The position numbers were made by a program, and so were the translations under genes. A DNA stretch of 64,000 nt from Blastococcus sp. TF02A-30 (GTDB taxonomy: Bacteria > Actinomycetota > Actinomycetes > Mycobacteriales > Geodermatophilaceae), in the NCBI RefSeq assembly GCF_003319185.1, contig NZ_QOHJ01000002.1:248001-312000 (forward strand). The letters run 5' to 3'. Shown piece after piece: positions 15,402 through 23,992 of the stretch. Position 1 is the first letter of the stretch. The number at the start of each line of letters is the position of its first letter. The notes under the pieces were generated by a model. It did no database searches. It saw only the letters and a list, made by a program, of their open reading frames with translations, and was not told where the DNA came from.

Positions 15402-16450
15402 GGACGGACCGTGCCCGCACCTCCGCTCAGCCAATCGGAATCCGCGGGACCGGCCGCCGGGAGGGCGTGGGGGTCGGTGAACAGGCCCGAGGCCCCGCTC
15501 GCGCCCGCCAGCGCGTCGGCGGCCAGGACGACGGCCGCGGCGGTCCAGGTGGTCTGCTCGATCGGCCACCGCGCGTCGTCGGCGTAGACGAAGCCGGTCC
15601 AGTACGAGCCGTCGTCGTCGCGCAGGTGCTGCATGGCGGCGACCTGCTCGAGCGCGGCGTCGGGGCGCCCGGCGACGGCGAGCGCGAGCGCCAGCTCGCA
15701 GGTCTCCGCGCCGGTGACCCACGGCCGGTCGGAGACGCAGCGGGCGCCGAGCCCGGGGACGACGAAGGCGTCCCAGGCGGCGTCGAGCCGGTCGTGCGCG
15801 GCCGCGCGGTCCAGGGCGCCGCCGAGCACCGGGTAGTACCAATCCATCGAGTAGCGGGACCGGTCGGCGAACGCGTCCGGCCGGTGCCGCAGCGCCGTCC
15901 CGAGGTCGGCGACGGCGAGCTCCCAGTCCGGCTGGGCCTCACCGTGCAGCCCGGCCAGGGCGATGCCGCAGCGCAGCGCCTGGAAGAGGCTGGCGTTGCC
16001 GGTGAGCAGCGCCGTGGCGTCCGGGGTCCCGTCCGGGCGCAGCGCCCACGAGATCTCGCCGCCGGCCAGCTGCATGCGCACGACCAGGTCCAGACCGCGG
16101 CGCACCGCCGGCCACAGCTCTGTCACCAGCTGCTCGTCACCGGTGACCAGCCAGGTGTGCCAGGCGCCGACGGCCAGGTAGCCGGCGTGGTTGCTCTCGA
16201 CCGAGGGCGCGGTCTCGGCACCGCCGCGGTACTCCGACGCCCACGAGCCGTCGGGTCGCTGCACCGACGCCAGCCACCGGTAGGCGGCGCGGGCGCGCTC
16301 GTGCTCGCCGCCGACGTCGAGGGCCATGGCCGCCTCGACCGAGTCCCAGGGGTCCAGCTGCCCGCCGGAGTACCAGGGCAGCGCGCCGTCGCGGTCCTGC
16401 TGGGCGGCGATCCAGCCGACCGTCTGCCGGACCTGGTCGGCGCTGAGCAC
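15398..16450 (-). CDS. Alpha/alpha-toroid protein (annotated elsewhere as prenyltransferase)
   Basis: A 350-residue protein with repeated helix pairs containing QRPDGSWASEY, DRDGALPWYSGG and DDDGSYWTGFVY, the QDGSW-like repeats of the terpenoid cyclase/protein prenyltransferase toroid fold. No DXDD or DDXXD catalytic motif is obvious, so calling it a prenyltransferase is unsafe; a glycoside-processing (six-hairpin) role is equally possible. It follows the methyltransferase by 22 bases and its stop overlaps the next glycosyltransferase GTG. The start GTG at 16450 is chosen because the upstream frame runs into the methyltransferase end. Confidence 0.65.
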   Translation of the reverse strand: MLSADQVRQTVGWIAAQQDRDGALPWYSGGQLDPWDSVEAAMALDVGGEHERARAAYRWLASVQRPDGSWASEYRGGAETAPSVESNHAGYLAVGAWHTWLVTGDEQLVTELWPAVRRGLDLVVRMQLAGGEISWALRPDGTPDATALLTGNASLFQALRCGIALAGLHGEAQPDWELAVADLGTALRHRPDAFADRSRYSMDWYYPVLGGALDRAAAHDRLDAAWDAFVVPGLGARCVSDRPWVTGAETCELALALAVAGRPDAALEQVAAMQHLRDDDGSYWTGFVYADDARWPIEQTTWTAAAVVLAADALAGASGASGLFTDPHALPAAGPADSDWLSGGAGTVRP

Positions 16451-16472
16451 GCCGGCCAGCTCCGGCAGGGCC

Positions 16473-17240
16473 TCAGCCCGCCGCAGCGGTCCGCTCCGGC
16501 TCGGAGGGCAGGGACGCGGTCCCCGCGGCTGCCGGCTTGTCCGCGTAGACGACGTAGCTCTTGCCGAGCACGGGGTCGAGCACCTTCTCGGCGGCCCGGG
16601 TGATCCACGGCCGCGTGGTCAGGTCCCACACGAGCAGCCGGTGGTAGGCCCGGACGGCGCGGTTGTCGGGCTTGCCGACGCCGACCGCGCACTTCAGCCA
16701 CCAGAACGGTGCGTGCAGCGCGTGCGCGTGGTGGTCGGCGCCCGGAACCAGCCCGGCCCCGGCCAGCCGCTCGCGCAGCACCGAGCGGGTGTAGATGCGG
16801 ATGTGCCCGCCCTCGTTGGCGTGGTACTCGTCCGACAGCGCCCAGCAGATCCGCTCGGGCCCGTAGCGGGGCACGGTGACGACGGCGCGGCCGCCGGGCC
16901 TGAGCACGCGGAAGATCTCGGCCATCGCGGTCTCGTCGTCCGGGATGTGCTCGAGCACCTCGCTGGCCATCACCCGGTCGACGCTGGCGTCGGGGAACGG
17001 CAGGTGCAGCAGGTCGCCGCGCACCACCTCGTAGCGCGCCCCGGCCGGGGCCTCACCGGCCTCGGCGATCGCGCCCAGCCAGCGCTTGGTCGTCTCGACC
17101 TCCGGCTGCCCCCAGTCGACGGCGACGACGGAGGCGCCCCGGCGGTAGGCCTCGAAGGCGTGCCGGCCCTCGCCGCAGCCGAGGTCGAGGACGGTCATCC
17201 CCGGCCGCAGGTCGAGGAGGTCGTAGTCGACGGTCAGCAA
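16473..17240 (-). CDS. Class I SAM-dependent methyltransferase (Methyltransf_11 type)
   Basis: A 255-residue methyltransferase. VLDLGCGEGRHAFEAYRRG is SAM motif I (from about residue 15), VVAVDWGQ is motif Post I, LHLPFPDASVDRVMASEVLEH spans motif II, and VLRPGGRAVVTVP is motif III. A longer C-terminal part with several Trp and Tyr residues probably forms the acceptor site. The likely start is TTG at 17240, which overlaps the glycosyltransferase stop by seven bases; no ATG or GTG suits. It is the second gene of the operon. The acceptor is unknown. Confidence 0.85.
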   Translation of the reverse strand: MLTVDYDLLDLRPGMTVLDLGCGEGRHAFEAYRRGASVVAVDWGQPEVETTKRWLGAIAEAGEAPAGARYEVVRGDLLHLPFPDASVDRVMASEVLEHIPDDETAMAEIFRVLRPGGRAVVTVPRYGPERICWALSDEYHANEGGHIRIYTRSVLRERLAGAGLVPGADHHAHALHAPFWWLKCAVGVGKPDNRAVRAYHRLLVWDLTTRPWITRAAEKVLDPVLGKSYVVYADKPAAAGTASLPSEPERTAAAG

Positions 17241-18478
17241 CGGCGCTCCAGGGTCTCGGCGTACCAGTCGGCGGTGCGCTCGGCCGTCGCCCGCCAGGTG
17301 TAGGTGTCCAGCACGCGGCGCCGGCCGGCCCGGCCCAGCTGCTCGGCCAGGGACGGCGAGTCGAGGACCAGCTGCAGCGCCGCGGTGAGCTCGCCGACGT
17401 CGCCGGCCCTCACCCGCAGCCCGGCCTTGGTGCCCACGACCTCCGGCAGGGCGCCGGCGTCGGTGGTGACCAGCGGGGTCGCGCAGGCCATCGCCTCGAT
17501 CGCCGGGAGGGAGAAGCCCTCGTACAGCGACGGGATGGCCAGCAGGGTGGCGCGCTGGAGGAGCTCGATCAGCTCGGCCTCGGGCACCGGGCCGGTGAAC
17601 CGGACGGCGTCGCGGATGCCGAGCCGGTCCAGCGCCGCCTCGGCGGGGCCGCCCGGCCGGGCGGTGCCCACCACGGTGAGCCGCACCGGCCGCTCGGTGC
17701 GCAGCTTGGCCACCGCCTCCAGCAGGTGCACCAGGCCCTTGAGCGGGACGTCGGCGCTGGTGATCGCCAGGATCGAGCCGGTCTCCCGGACCCGGTGGTC
17801 CGCCGGCGGCGTGAAGGTGCCCGGGTCGATGCCGACCGGGATCACCTCGACGTCGCGCGCCGGGAGGCCCATGTAGCGCTCGATGTCCTGCCGGGAGTTC
17901 TCCGAGACCGTGGTGACCGCGTCGAGGCGGCGCACCACCTTGGCCTGCATGGCGGTGAACGCGTACCAGCGGCGCAGGGTCAGCTTGCGGCGCAGCGACG
18001 GGGCGGCGGCCAGCTCCAGCTCGCGGTCGATGGCGACCGGGTGGTGCACGGTGGCCACCGTGGGCAGGCCGGCGCGGGACAGCCGCAGCAGCCCGTAGCC
18101 GAGCGACTGGTTGTCGTGGACGACGTCGAACTCCGCGGCCCGCGGCAGCAGGTGGCGGGCGGCGCGGAGGCTGAACGTCAGCGGCTCCGGGAAGCCGGCG
18201 GCGCACATCGTGGCCCACTCGGCGACGTCGATCCAGTCGCGGAACTCCGAGGGCCGCGGCGTCCGGAACGGATCGGGCTCGCGGTACAGGTCGAGGCTGG
18301 GCAGCGGCGTCAGCGGCACGCCGTCGTCGAGCTCGGGGTAGGGCTGGCCGCTGAGCACCTCGACCCGGTGGCCGAGCTCGGCCAGCTCGCGGGAGAGCGC
18401 CCGGACGTAGACGCCCTGGCCACCGCCGTGCGGCTTGCTGCGGTAGGACAGCAGTGCGATGCGCAGCGACCGTCCCAT
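17234..18478 (-). CDS. Family 4 glycosyltransferase (GT-B), first gene of the operon
   Basis: A 414-residue GT-B retaining glycosyltransferase. The N-terminal half has KPHGGGQGVYVRALSRELAELGH, the acceptor-domain glycine-rich loop. The C-terminal half has ITSADVPLKGLVHLLEAVAKL and IPSLYEGFSLPAIEAMACATPLV, the E-x7-E motif that contacts the nucleotide-sugar phosphate. The ATG at 18478 starts the operon GT4, methyltransferase, toroid protein, GT2, GT2, all with gaps of 22 bases or overlaps. This set is common in actinobacteria but its product is not known to me. A cell-surface or small-molecule glycoside is likely. Confidence 0.9.
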   Translation of the reverse strand: MGRSLRIALLSYRSKPHGGGQGVYVRALSRELAELGHRVEVLSGQPYPELDDGVPLTPLPSLDLYREPDPFRTPRPSEFRDWIDVAEWATMCAAGFPEPLTFSLRAARHLLPRAAEFDVVHDNQSLGYGLLRLSRAGLPTVATVHHPVAIDRELELAAAPSLRRKLTLRRWYAFTAMQAKVVRRLDAVTTVSENSRQDIERYMGLPARDVEVIPVGIDPGTFTPPADHRVRETGSILAITSADVPLKGLVHLLEAVAKLRTERPVRLTVVGTARPGGPAEAALDRLGIRDAVRFTGPVPEAELIELLQRATLLAIPSLYEGFSLPAIEAMACATPLVTTDAGALPEVVGTKAGLRVRAGDVGELTAALQLVLDSPSLAEQLGRAGRRRVLDTYTWRATAERTADWYAETLERRC

Positions 18479-18586
18479 GGGCGGGACTCTAGCCAGCGCC
18501 GTCGGGCCCCTCGTCCACCAGCCGGGACGGCGGGACGGCAGGGCGCACCCGGACGGACGGCGCCCCGGCGTGGCAGGGTGCTGCGC

Positions 18587-18880
18587 ATGATCCGTCACGT
18601 CGTGACCTTCACCTGGGCCGCGGACGCCCCCGCCGAGCGGCGCGCGGCCACCCTCCAGGCGCTGCGGGACCTGCGCCGCGAGGTCGGGGGCATGACCTCG
18701 CTGACCGTCGCGGAGGACGCCGGGCTGGTCGACGGCAACGCGCACGCGGTGCTGATCGCCGACTTCCCCGACGTCGAGTCCTACTACCGGTACGCGCAGG
18801 ACCCGGTCCACCTGGCGGTCATCGCCGAGCACGTGACGCCGATCCTCGAGTCCCGCACCCGGATCCAGTACCGGTTCTGA
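18587..18880 (+). CDS. Dabb-domain (stress-responsive A/B barrel) protein
   Basis: A 97-residue single-domain protein. It begins MIRHVVTFTW, contains GGMTSLTVAEDAGLVDGNAHAVL-type central strands, and ends with the FPDVESYYRYAQDPVHLAV helix typical of the dimeric alpha/beta-barrel Dabb family. Members are small cytoplasmic dimers; most have no known reaction. The ATG at 18587 is 108 bases from the divergent glycosyltransferase start, so the region between holds both promoters. Confidence 0.85.
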   Translation: MIRHVVTFTWAADAPAERRAATLQALRDLRREVGGMTSLTVAEDAGLVDGNAHAVLIADFPDVESYYRYAQDPVHLAVIAEHVTPILESRTRIQYRF

Positions 18881-18917
18881 CACCCCGGACGGGGCCGCGG
18901 GGTGGTTGGGTTGCGGC

Positions 18918-19703
18918 ATGGCTGCTGCTGCCCGTCCGTCCCGGTCCCGCCGTCCCCGCGTCCGCGCGGCGCTCGCCGGCGGGCTCGCCGCGGGGCTGCT
19001 GCTGGCCGGCTGCGGCGGGGACGACGGCGGCTCGGACTCCCGGGAGGCCGCGTCGTCGTCGGACAAGGCCGACCGGACGAAGTCCGAGGCGGGTAGCGAG
19101 CCCGACCTCGCCTCGGGGCTGCTGACCGCCGATGCCTTCGGCGCCGACGCCACGGTCGTCGCCGTCTCGCCGGAGCAGCTGGAGCAGGGCGCCGGCCTGG
19201 CCGGCTCGCTGGGCGACGTGGAGGTCACGCCGGAGGAGTGCGACGCGGCGGTCGAGGGCACCCAGCCCGACATCGGCGACTTCGACGAGATCGCCGCGGT
19301 GAGCGCGCAGACCGGGACGACGGTGACCGTCGAGATGCTGGTGCGCGGCGGCCCGACCGAGGGGACCGTCGACCAGCTGGCCGCCGCGGTGGAGCGCTGC
19401 CCGTCGGCGCAGATCTCCTCGCCGGAGATCGGCACGGCGACGATCTCCTTCGAGGGGCTGGACGTGGCCGACCTCGGCGACGGCTCGGCCGGCCTCCGGT
19501 ACGCGACGACGGTCGCGCTGCCCGACGGCACGCAGGCCAGCGTCCCGGCGCTGATCGGCGCGGTGGAGGACGGCGACCGCCTCCTCGTCCTCATGTCGCT
19601 GGTCGTCGACCCGACCGGCTCGGGCACCGCGGCGCCGGACCCCGCGGCGTTCGCGGCGCTGCTGGAGGAGGCCTACCAGGTGCAGGCCGACGCGCTGGGC
19701 TGA
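18918..19703 (+). CDS. Predicted secreted lipoprotein of unknown function
   Basis: A 261-residue protein with an Arg-rich N region, a hydrophobic stretch and a lipobox LLAGC, with Cys32 as the lipidation site. A Gly/Ser/Asp-rich linker (residues ~33-60) follows, then a ~200-residue soluble domain rich in Glu, Asp, Thr and Val. It resembles mycobacterial sensor-like or DUF5642-like lipoproteins in general shape, but I cannot name the family. It probably sits on the outer face of the plasma membrane. An in-frame ATG at 18906 exists; the one at 18918 gives a better signal peptide. Confidence 0.75.
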   Translation: MAAAARPSRSRRPRVRAALAGGLAAGLLLAGCGGDDGGSDSREAASSSDKADRTKSEAGSEPDLASGLLTADAFGADATVVAVSPEQLEQGAGLAGSLGDVEVTPEECDAAVEGTQPDIGDFDEIAAVSAQTGTTVTVEMLVRGGPTEGTVDQLAAAVERCPSAQISSPEIGTATISFEGLDVADLGDGSAGLRYATTVALPDGTQASVPALIGAVEDGDRLLVLMSLVVDPTGSGTAAPDPAAFAALLEEAYQVQADALG

Positions 19704-19782
19704 TCCGTCCACAGCCGGGCGGGCGTCCACAGACCGCGCTCGGGGCCTCCGCGCCCGCCGTTCCCCGGCCACGGTCGGGGGC

Positions 19783-20847
19783 ATGGAGATCCCAGGACCG
19801 GCCGCCGACCTGACCCGTCCCACCGTCTCGCTGGGCGAGCCCGGTGAGATCGCGGTCGCGCTGCCCTACCTGCTCGGCTACCGGCCGGCGGAGTCGATCG
19901 TGCTCGTCTCGCTGGGCGGCCCGTCGGGCCGGCGGGTCGGCCTGACCGTCCGCGCCGACCTGCCGCCCCCCGAGCACGGCCCGGCGCTGGCCCGAGCCCT
20001 GACCCGCAGCCTCGCGCAGGACCGGCCCGACGGCGTGCTCCTGGTCGTGCTGTCCGAGGCGCCGGAGGTGCCCGACGGGCTGCCGCACCGGGGCCTGGTG
20101 CACGACCTCGTCCTGGCGCTCGACGCGGTGGGGCTGCCGTTGCGGGAGGCGCTGCTCGTCGCCCGGGAGCGCTGGTGGTCCTACGACTGCCCGTACCCGT
20201 GCTGCGAGCCCGGCGCCGGCACGCCGCTGCCCGCCGACGTGGGCGAGCTGGCCGCCGCCTCCGTGGCGGTGGGCACGGTGGTCGCGCGGGACCGGCAGGA
20301 GCTGGCCCTCCGCATCGCCCCGCCGCCCGAGCCGGCGCGGACGTCAGCGGGCGACGCGTGCCTCCGGGCGGGGGGCGAGCGGGCCGCGGAGGTCGAGGCC
20401 CGCGGCTGGGCCGCGGTGCGGGTCGGCGACCGGGCGGCCATCGGCAGCGCCGTCCGGCGGTTCCGGCCCGGGCCGTCGTCGGAGCCCTTGCCCGACGCCG
20501 AGCTCGCGGAGGTGCTGTGGGCGCTGCGCGACGTCCAGGTGCGTGACTGGGCGCTGCAACTGGCGCTGGGGGAGGAGCGGGTGGCGGCCGAGTCGCTGTG
20601 GACCGAGTGCACCCGCCGGGCGCCCTCGCCCCTCGACGCGGCGCCGGCCACGCTGCTCGCGGTCTGCGCGTGGCTGCGCGGCGACGGCGCCATGGCCAAC
20701 ATAGCCCTGGACCGGGCGCTGGACGGCGATCCGGGCTATTCGCTGGCGCGGCTGCTGGCCCAGGCGCTGGCGGCGTGCGTCCCGCCCGCGGAGCTGCGCG
20801 AGCTGCTGACCCTGGCCGCCGACGACGCCGACCGGCCGGCGGGCTGA
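19783..20847 (+). CDS. DUF4192-domain protein
   Basis: A 354-residue protein of the actinobacterial DUF4192 family. Hallmarks are LGEPGEIAVALPYLLGYRPAESIVLVSL near the N terminus, RERWWSYDCPYPCCEPGAGTPLP in the middle with clustered cysteines, and a helical C-terminal third that describes repeats such as LLAVCAWLRGDGAMANIALDRAL. The function of the family is unknown. It is often near sigB and ideR in actinobacteria, as here. It ends 22 bases before the convergent S9 peptidase. Confidence 0.9.
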   Translation: MEIPGPAADLTRPTVSLGEPGEIAVALPYLLGYRPAESIVLVSLGGPSGRRVGLTVRADLPPPEHGPALARALTRSLAQDRPDGVLLVVLSEAPEVPDGLPHRGLVHDLVLALDAVGLPLREALLVARERWWSYDCPYPCCEPGAGTPLPADVGELAAASVAVGTVVARDRQELALRIAPPPEPARTSAGDACLRAGGERAAEVEARGWAAVRVGDRAAIGSAVRRFRPGPSSEPLPDAELAEVLWALRDVQVRDWALQLALGEERVAAESLWTECTRRAPSPLDAAPATLLAVCAWLRGDGAMANIALDRALDGDPGYSLARLLAQALAACVPPAELRELLTLAADDADRPAG

Positions 20848-20869
20848 GGTGCCCACCGGCCGGTGCCGG

Positions 20870-22978
20870 TCAGACCAGCTCGGGGCGCTGCCACTCCTGG
20901 CCCAGGACGTGCTCGGCCAGGAAGGCGAGCACGGTCTCGTACCAGACGATCGAGTTGCCGGGCGTGAGCACCCAGTGGTTCTCGTCGGGGAAGTAGAGGA
21001 ACTTCGACGGGACGCCGCGCTTCTGCAGGTCGTACCAGAGCCGCAGGCCCTCGCTGATCGGGACGCGGTAGTCCTTGTCTCCGTGGATGACCAGCATCGG
21101 CGTCCGGATGGCGTCGGCGTACCGGTGCGGCGAGTTCTGCTCGTAGCGCTTGGGCTCGCGCAGCGGGTCGCCCCACTCCTTCTCCCAGTAGTACGCCGCG
21201 TCCGTGGTGCCGGTGAACGAGTCGAGGTCCCACAGGCTGGCGTGCGTGACGATGGCCTTGAACCGGTCGGTCTGGGTGGCGACCCAGTTGGCCATGTACC
21301 CGCCGAAGGAGCCGCCCATCGCCGCGGTGCGGGTCTCGTCGATCTCGGGCAGCTGCTCCGCGGCGTCGACGGCGGCCATGAGGTCGGTGTACGGAGCGCC
21401 GCCCCACTCGCCCCAACCGCGGCGGACGAAGTCCTGCCCGAAGCCCTGCGACAGCGCCGGGTTGGGCAGCAGCACGGCGTAGCCGCGGGCGGCCAGCACC
21501 CACGGGTTCCAGCGCCACGACCAGCTGTTCCAGCTCATCAGCGGTCCGCCGTGGATCCAGAGCAGCAGCGGGGCGGGGGTTGCCGCGGAGGCGCCCTCGG
21601 GCAGCACCAGCCACGACTGCACCTCGGCGCCGTCGGCCGCGGTGGCGCGCACCTCGGTGAGCGTGCCCGGCAGCCGGTCGATCGTGCCCGGGTTGGGCAG
21701 CACGACCGGGTCCTGCATCGGGGCGACGGGATCGATCCGCACCGGGACGGCGGGGGAGTCGTAGGCCGAGCGCAGCGCGTAGAGGGCGCTGCCGTCGCGG
21801 GCCACCTGCAGGTCGCTGTAGGCGCCGTCGCCGGTCAGCCGGACCGGCTCGCCCCCGTCGACGTCGACGCGGAACAGCGCGTGCCGGCCGTCCTCGTCCG
21901 CGAGGAAGTACACGGCGGCGCCGTCGGCGGCGAACTGCGGCGCGCTGGGCCACCGGTCGAAGCCGGGGGTGAGCTCGCGGGCGGTGCCGCTGTCCACGTC
22001 GACCAGCAGCAGGGTGTAGTCCGGCGGCTCGGCGTAGCTCGACAGCGCCTCCCGCACGCAGACCAGCGCGCTCCCGTCCGGCGAGAACGCGGCGGCGTAC
22101 ACGTCGGCCAGCGGGTCGTCGACCAGCGGCCGGGTCGCGCCGGAGGACACCTCGGTCAGCACCAGCCGGGAGCGGTGCCCCGCCGGGCCGTCGGGGACCT
22201 GCTCCGACCGGGCCAGCAGCCGGCCGTCGGGGGAGAGCGCGTAGTCGCCGTCGGCGCCGACCGGGGCGGTGGCCTCGGGGGTCAGGTCGCGCAGCTCCAC
22301 CTGCGGCACGCCCTCGAGCGCGCTCTCCTCGGTGGGCAGCCGCCCGGCGGCGAACAGGTGCGGCGCGGCAGGCCCGAGGTCGTGGTCCCAGTACCGCACC
22401 GGGTAGCTCTCGTGCAGGATCGCCGACACCCCGGCGTCCTTGCGCTTCTTCCGGCGCTCCTCGTCGGCCTCGCCCTCCGAGCCGCCGGTCATCGTCGACG
22501 CCGAGACGACCACCTCGCCGCCGGCGGCGGCCACGGTGAACGACGAGATGCCGCCCGGGCGGGTCAGCACGGGCCGGGCCTCCCCGCCGCCCGGCGGCAG
22601 GCTCCACAGCGCCGGCTTCGGGTCGCCCTCGGCGGTCGCCGCCGGGTCGGGGCGGGCGGAGGTGAACAGCAGGGACCCGTCCGGCGCGAAGGCCGGGGAG
22701 GACTCACCCGGTGCGCTGCGCGTCAGCCGGCGGGCGGGCCGCTGCCCGGCCGGGTCGACCTCCCACAGCGCGGACTGCCACTTCTTCTTCTCCGGGTCGA
22801 GCGTGGCCACGGAGACCGCCAGCCGGCTGCCGTCGGCCGACAGCGCCAGCCCGCCGATGCGGGGGAGCGCCACGAAGTCGGCCAGCCGGTGGAACGGGCT
22901 GGGCGGGGGAGCCTCCGCCTCCTCGGCGGCGGACCCGCCGGCGGGGGTGGGGTCGGAGGCAGGAGCGGACTGGCTCAC
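20870..22978 (-). CDS. S9-family (prolyl oligopeptidase-type) serine peptidase
   Basis: A 702-residue peptidase. The first ~430 residues form a beta-propeller with TolB-like repeats (SPDGRLLA, FSPDGSALV, FAADGAAVYFL). The alpha/beta-hydrolase domain follows: LLLWIHGGP, nucleophile Ser557 in GGSFGGY, Asp in HGDKDYRVP and His in DENHWV. It cleaves short peptides, probably in the cytoplasm, since no signal peptide is seen. The GTG at 22978 is preceded by GAGAGAAGG. The N-terminal ~30 residues are disordered (Ala, Pro, Glu rich). A hairpin at 23052-23083 separates it from ideR. Confidence 0.9.
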   Translation of the reverse strand: MSQSAPASDPTPAGGSAAEEAEAPPPSPFHRLADFVALPRIGGLALSADGSRLAVSVATLDPEKKKWQSALWEVDPAGQRPARRLTRSAPGESSPAFAPDGSLLFTSARPDPAATAEGDPKPALWSLPPGGGEARPVLTRPGGISSFTVAAAGGEVVVSASTMTGGSEGEADEERRKKRKDAGVSAILHESYPVRYWDHDLGPAAPHLFAAGRLPTEESALEGVPQVELRDLTPEATAPVGADGDYALSPDGRLLARSEQVPDGPAGHRSRLVLTEVSSGATRPLVDDPLADVYAAAFSPDGSALVCVREALSSYAEPPDYTLLLVDVDSGTARELTPGFDRWPSAPQFAADGAAVYFLADEDGRHALFRVDVDGGEPVRLTGDGAYSDLQVARDGSALYALRSAYDSPAVPVRIDPVAPMQDPVVLPNPGTIDRLPGTLTEVRATAADGAEVQSWLVLPEGASAATPAPLLLWIHGGPLMSWNSWSWRWNPWVLAARGYAVLLPNPALSQGFGQDFVRRGWGEWGGAPYTDLMAAVDAAEQLPEIDETRTAAMGGSFGGYMANWVATQTDRFKAIVTHASLWDLDSFTGTTDAAYYWEKEWGDPLREPKRYEQNSPHRYADAIRTPMLVIHGDKDYRVPISEGLRLWYDLQKRGVPSKFLYFPDENHWVLTPGNSIVWYETVLAFLAEHVLGQEWQRPELV

Positions 22979-23051
22979 CGGTGCCTTCTCTCGCGAGGGA
23001 GCGGGGATCGACCCCACCGTAGTGACCGGCACCGGCCGGTTCCCGCGCGCG

Positions 23052-23083
23052 CCGGTGGCGGGCCCGCGGGGGCCCGCCACCGG
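23052..23083 (-). terminator. Hairpin terminator after ideR
   Basis: CCGGTGGCGGGCCC and its exact complement form a 14-bp stem with a four-base loop, beginning six bases after the ideR stop. There is no T-tract, as is common in high-GC actinobacteria. Confidence 0.65.
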
Positions 23084-23088
23084 GGACG

Positions 23089-23817
23089 TCACAGCAGCGG
23101 CGCCGCCTCCAGCGGGGTGAGCTCCTCGTCGACCGCGCTGACGAACATGTGCTGGGCCACGCCCACCGGCAGCACGTAGCCGTCCAGGCTCACCGAGCCC
23201 TCGACCAGGCGGGCCTCCATGGTCACGCCCGGGCGGACCCCGTGGTCGGCCAGCGCGCGCAGCAGCTCGGCGTTCTCCTGCAGCTGCTCGCTGATCCGGC
23301 GCACGACCACCGGGCGGCCCTCGGCCGTCGCCGTCGTCGACAGCACGGTCAGCGCGTCGAGCACCGCCGAGGTCTCGCCCCCGAGGCCGTCGTCCCCGCC
23401 GCGCAGCGCGTCCAGCCCCGGGATCGGGTTGCCGAACGGCGAGACGGTCGGGTTGCCCAGCAGCGACAGCAGCCGGCGCTCCACCGCCTCGCTCATGACG
23501 TGCTCCCAGCGGCAGGCCTCCTCGTGCACGTCGGCGTAGTCCAGACCGATGACGTCGACGAGCAGGCACTCGGCCAGGCGGTGCTTGCGCATCACCGCCG
23601 TCGCCAGCTGGCGGCCCTCCTCCGAGAGCTGCAGGTGCCGGTCGCCCTCCACGGTCAGCAGGCCGTCGCGCTCCATGCGCGCCACCGTCTGGCTGACCGT
23701 GGGGCCGCTCTGGTGCAGGCGCTCCGCGATCCGGGCCCGGAGAGGGGTGATGCCCTCCTCCTCGAGCTCGAAGATCGTGCGGAGGTACATCTCCGTGGTG
23801 TCGATGAGATCGTTCAC
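23089..23817 (-). CDS. ideR: Iron-dependent repressor IdeR/DtxR
   Basis: A 242-residue DtxR-family regulator, close in length to M. tuberculosis IdeR. MNDLIDTTEMYLRTIFELEEEG opens the winged helix; HQSGPTVSQTVARMERDGLL is the recognition helix. HRLAECLLVDVIGLDYADVHEEACRWEHVMSEAVERRL carries the Fe(II) ligands (Met, Cys, Glu, His) and the dimer helix, and a C-terminal SH3-like domain completes it. With iron bound it represses siderophore uptake genes. A matching box lies before the siderophore ABC operon at 57501-57522. Start GTG at 23817 follows GGAGGAG. Its place beside sigB agrees with mycobacterial gene order. Confidence 0.95.
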   Translation of the reverse strand: MNDLIDTTEMYLRTIFELEEEGITPLRARIAERLHQSGPTVSQTVARMERDGLLTVEGDRHLQLSEEGRQLATAVMRKHRLAECLLVDVIGLDYADVHEEACRWEHVMSEAVERRLLSLLGNPTVSPFGNPIPGLDALRGGDDGLGGETSAVLDALTVLSTTATAEGRPVVVRRISEQLQENAELLRALADHGVRPGVTMEARLVEGSVSLDGYVLPVGVAQHMFVSAVDEELTPLEAAPLL

Positions 23818-23992
23818 AGGTACTCCTCCGTGTCGCAGCCCAGTCTACGGGGGTGAGCCGTCCCACCTGGTCACGCCGCGGGTGGGCTGCGCGGCGTGCG
23901 CCCGCGCCGTCACCCGGTAGCGTCCGGGAGGCCGGTGGGGTCCCGGCCCGGGGCGGCGACCGCCGCGGGCGTCGCCTGCACGAGGAGGTGCC

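Noticed and set aside
15398..16450. Protein prenyltransferase or terpene cyclase activity for the toroid protein
   Set aside because: Only the repeat fold is visible; the catalytic aspartate motifs are not.
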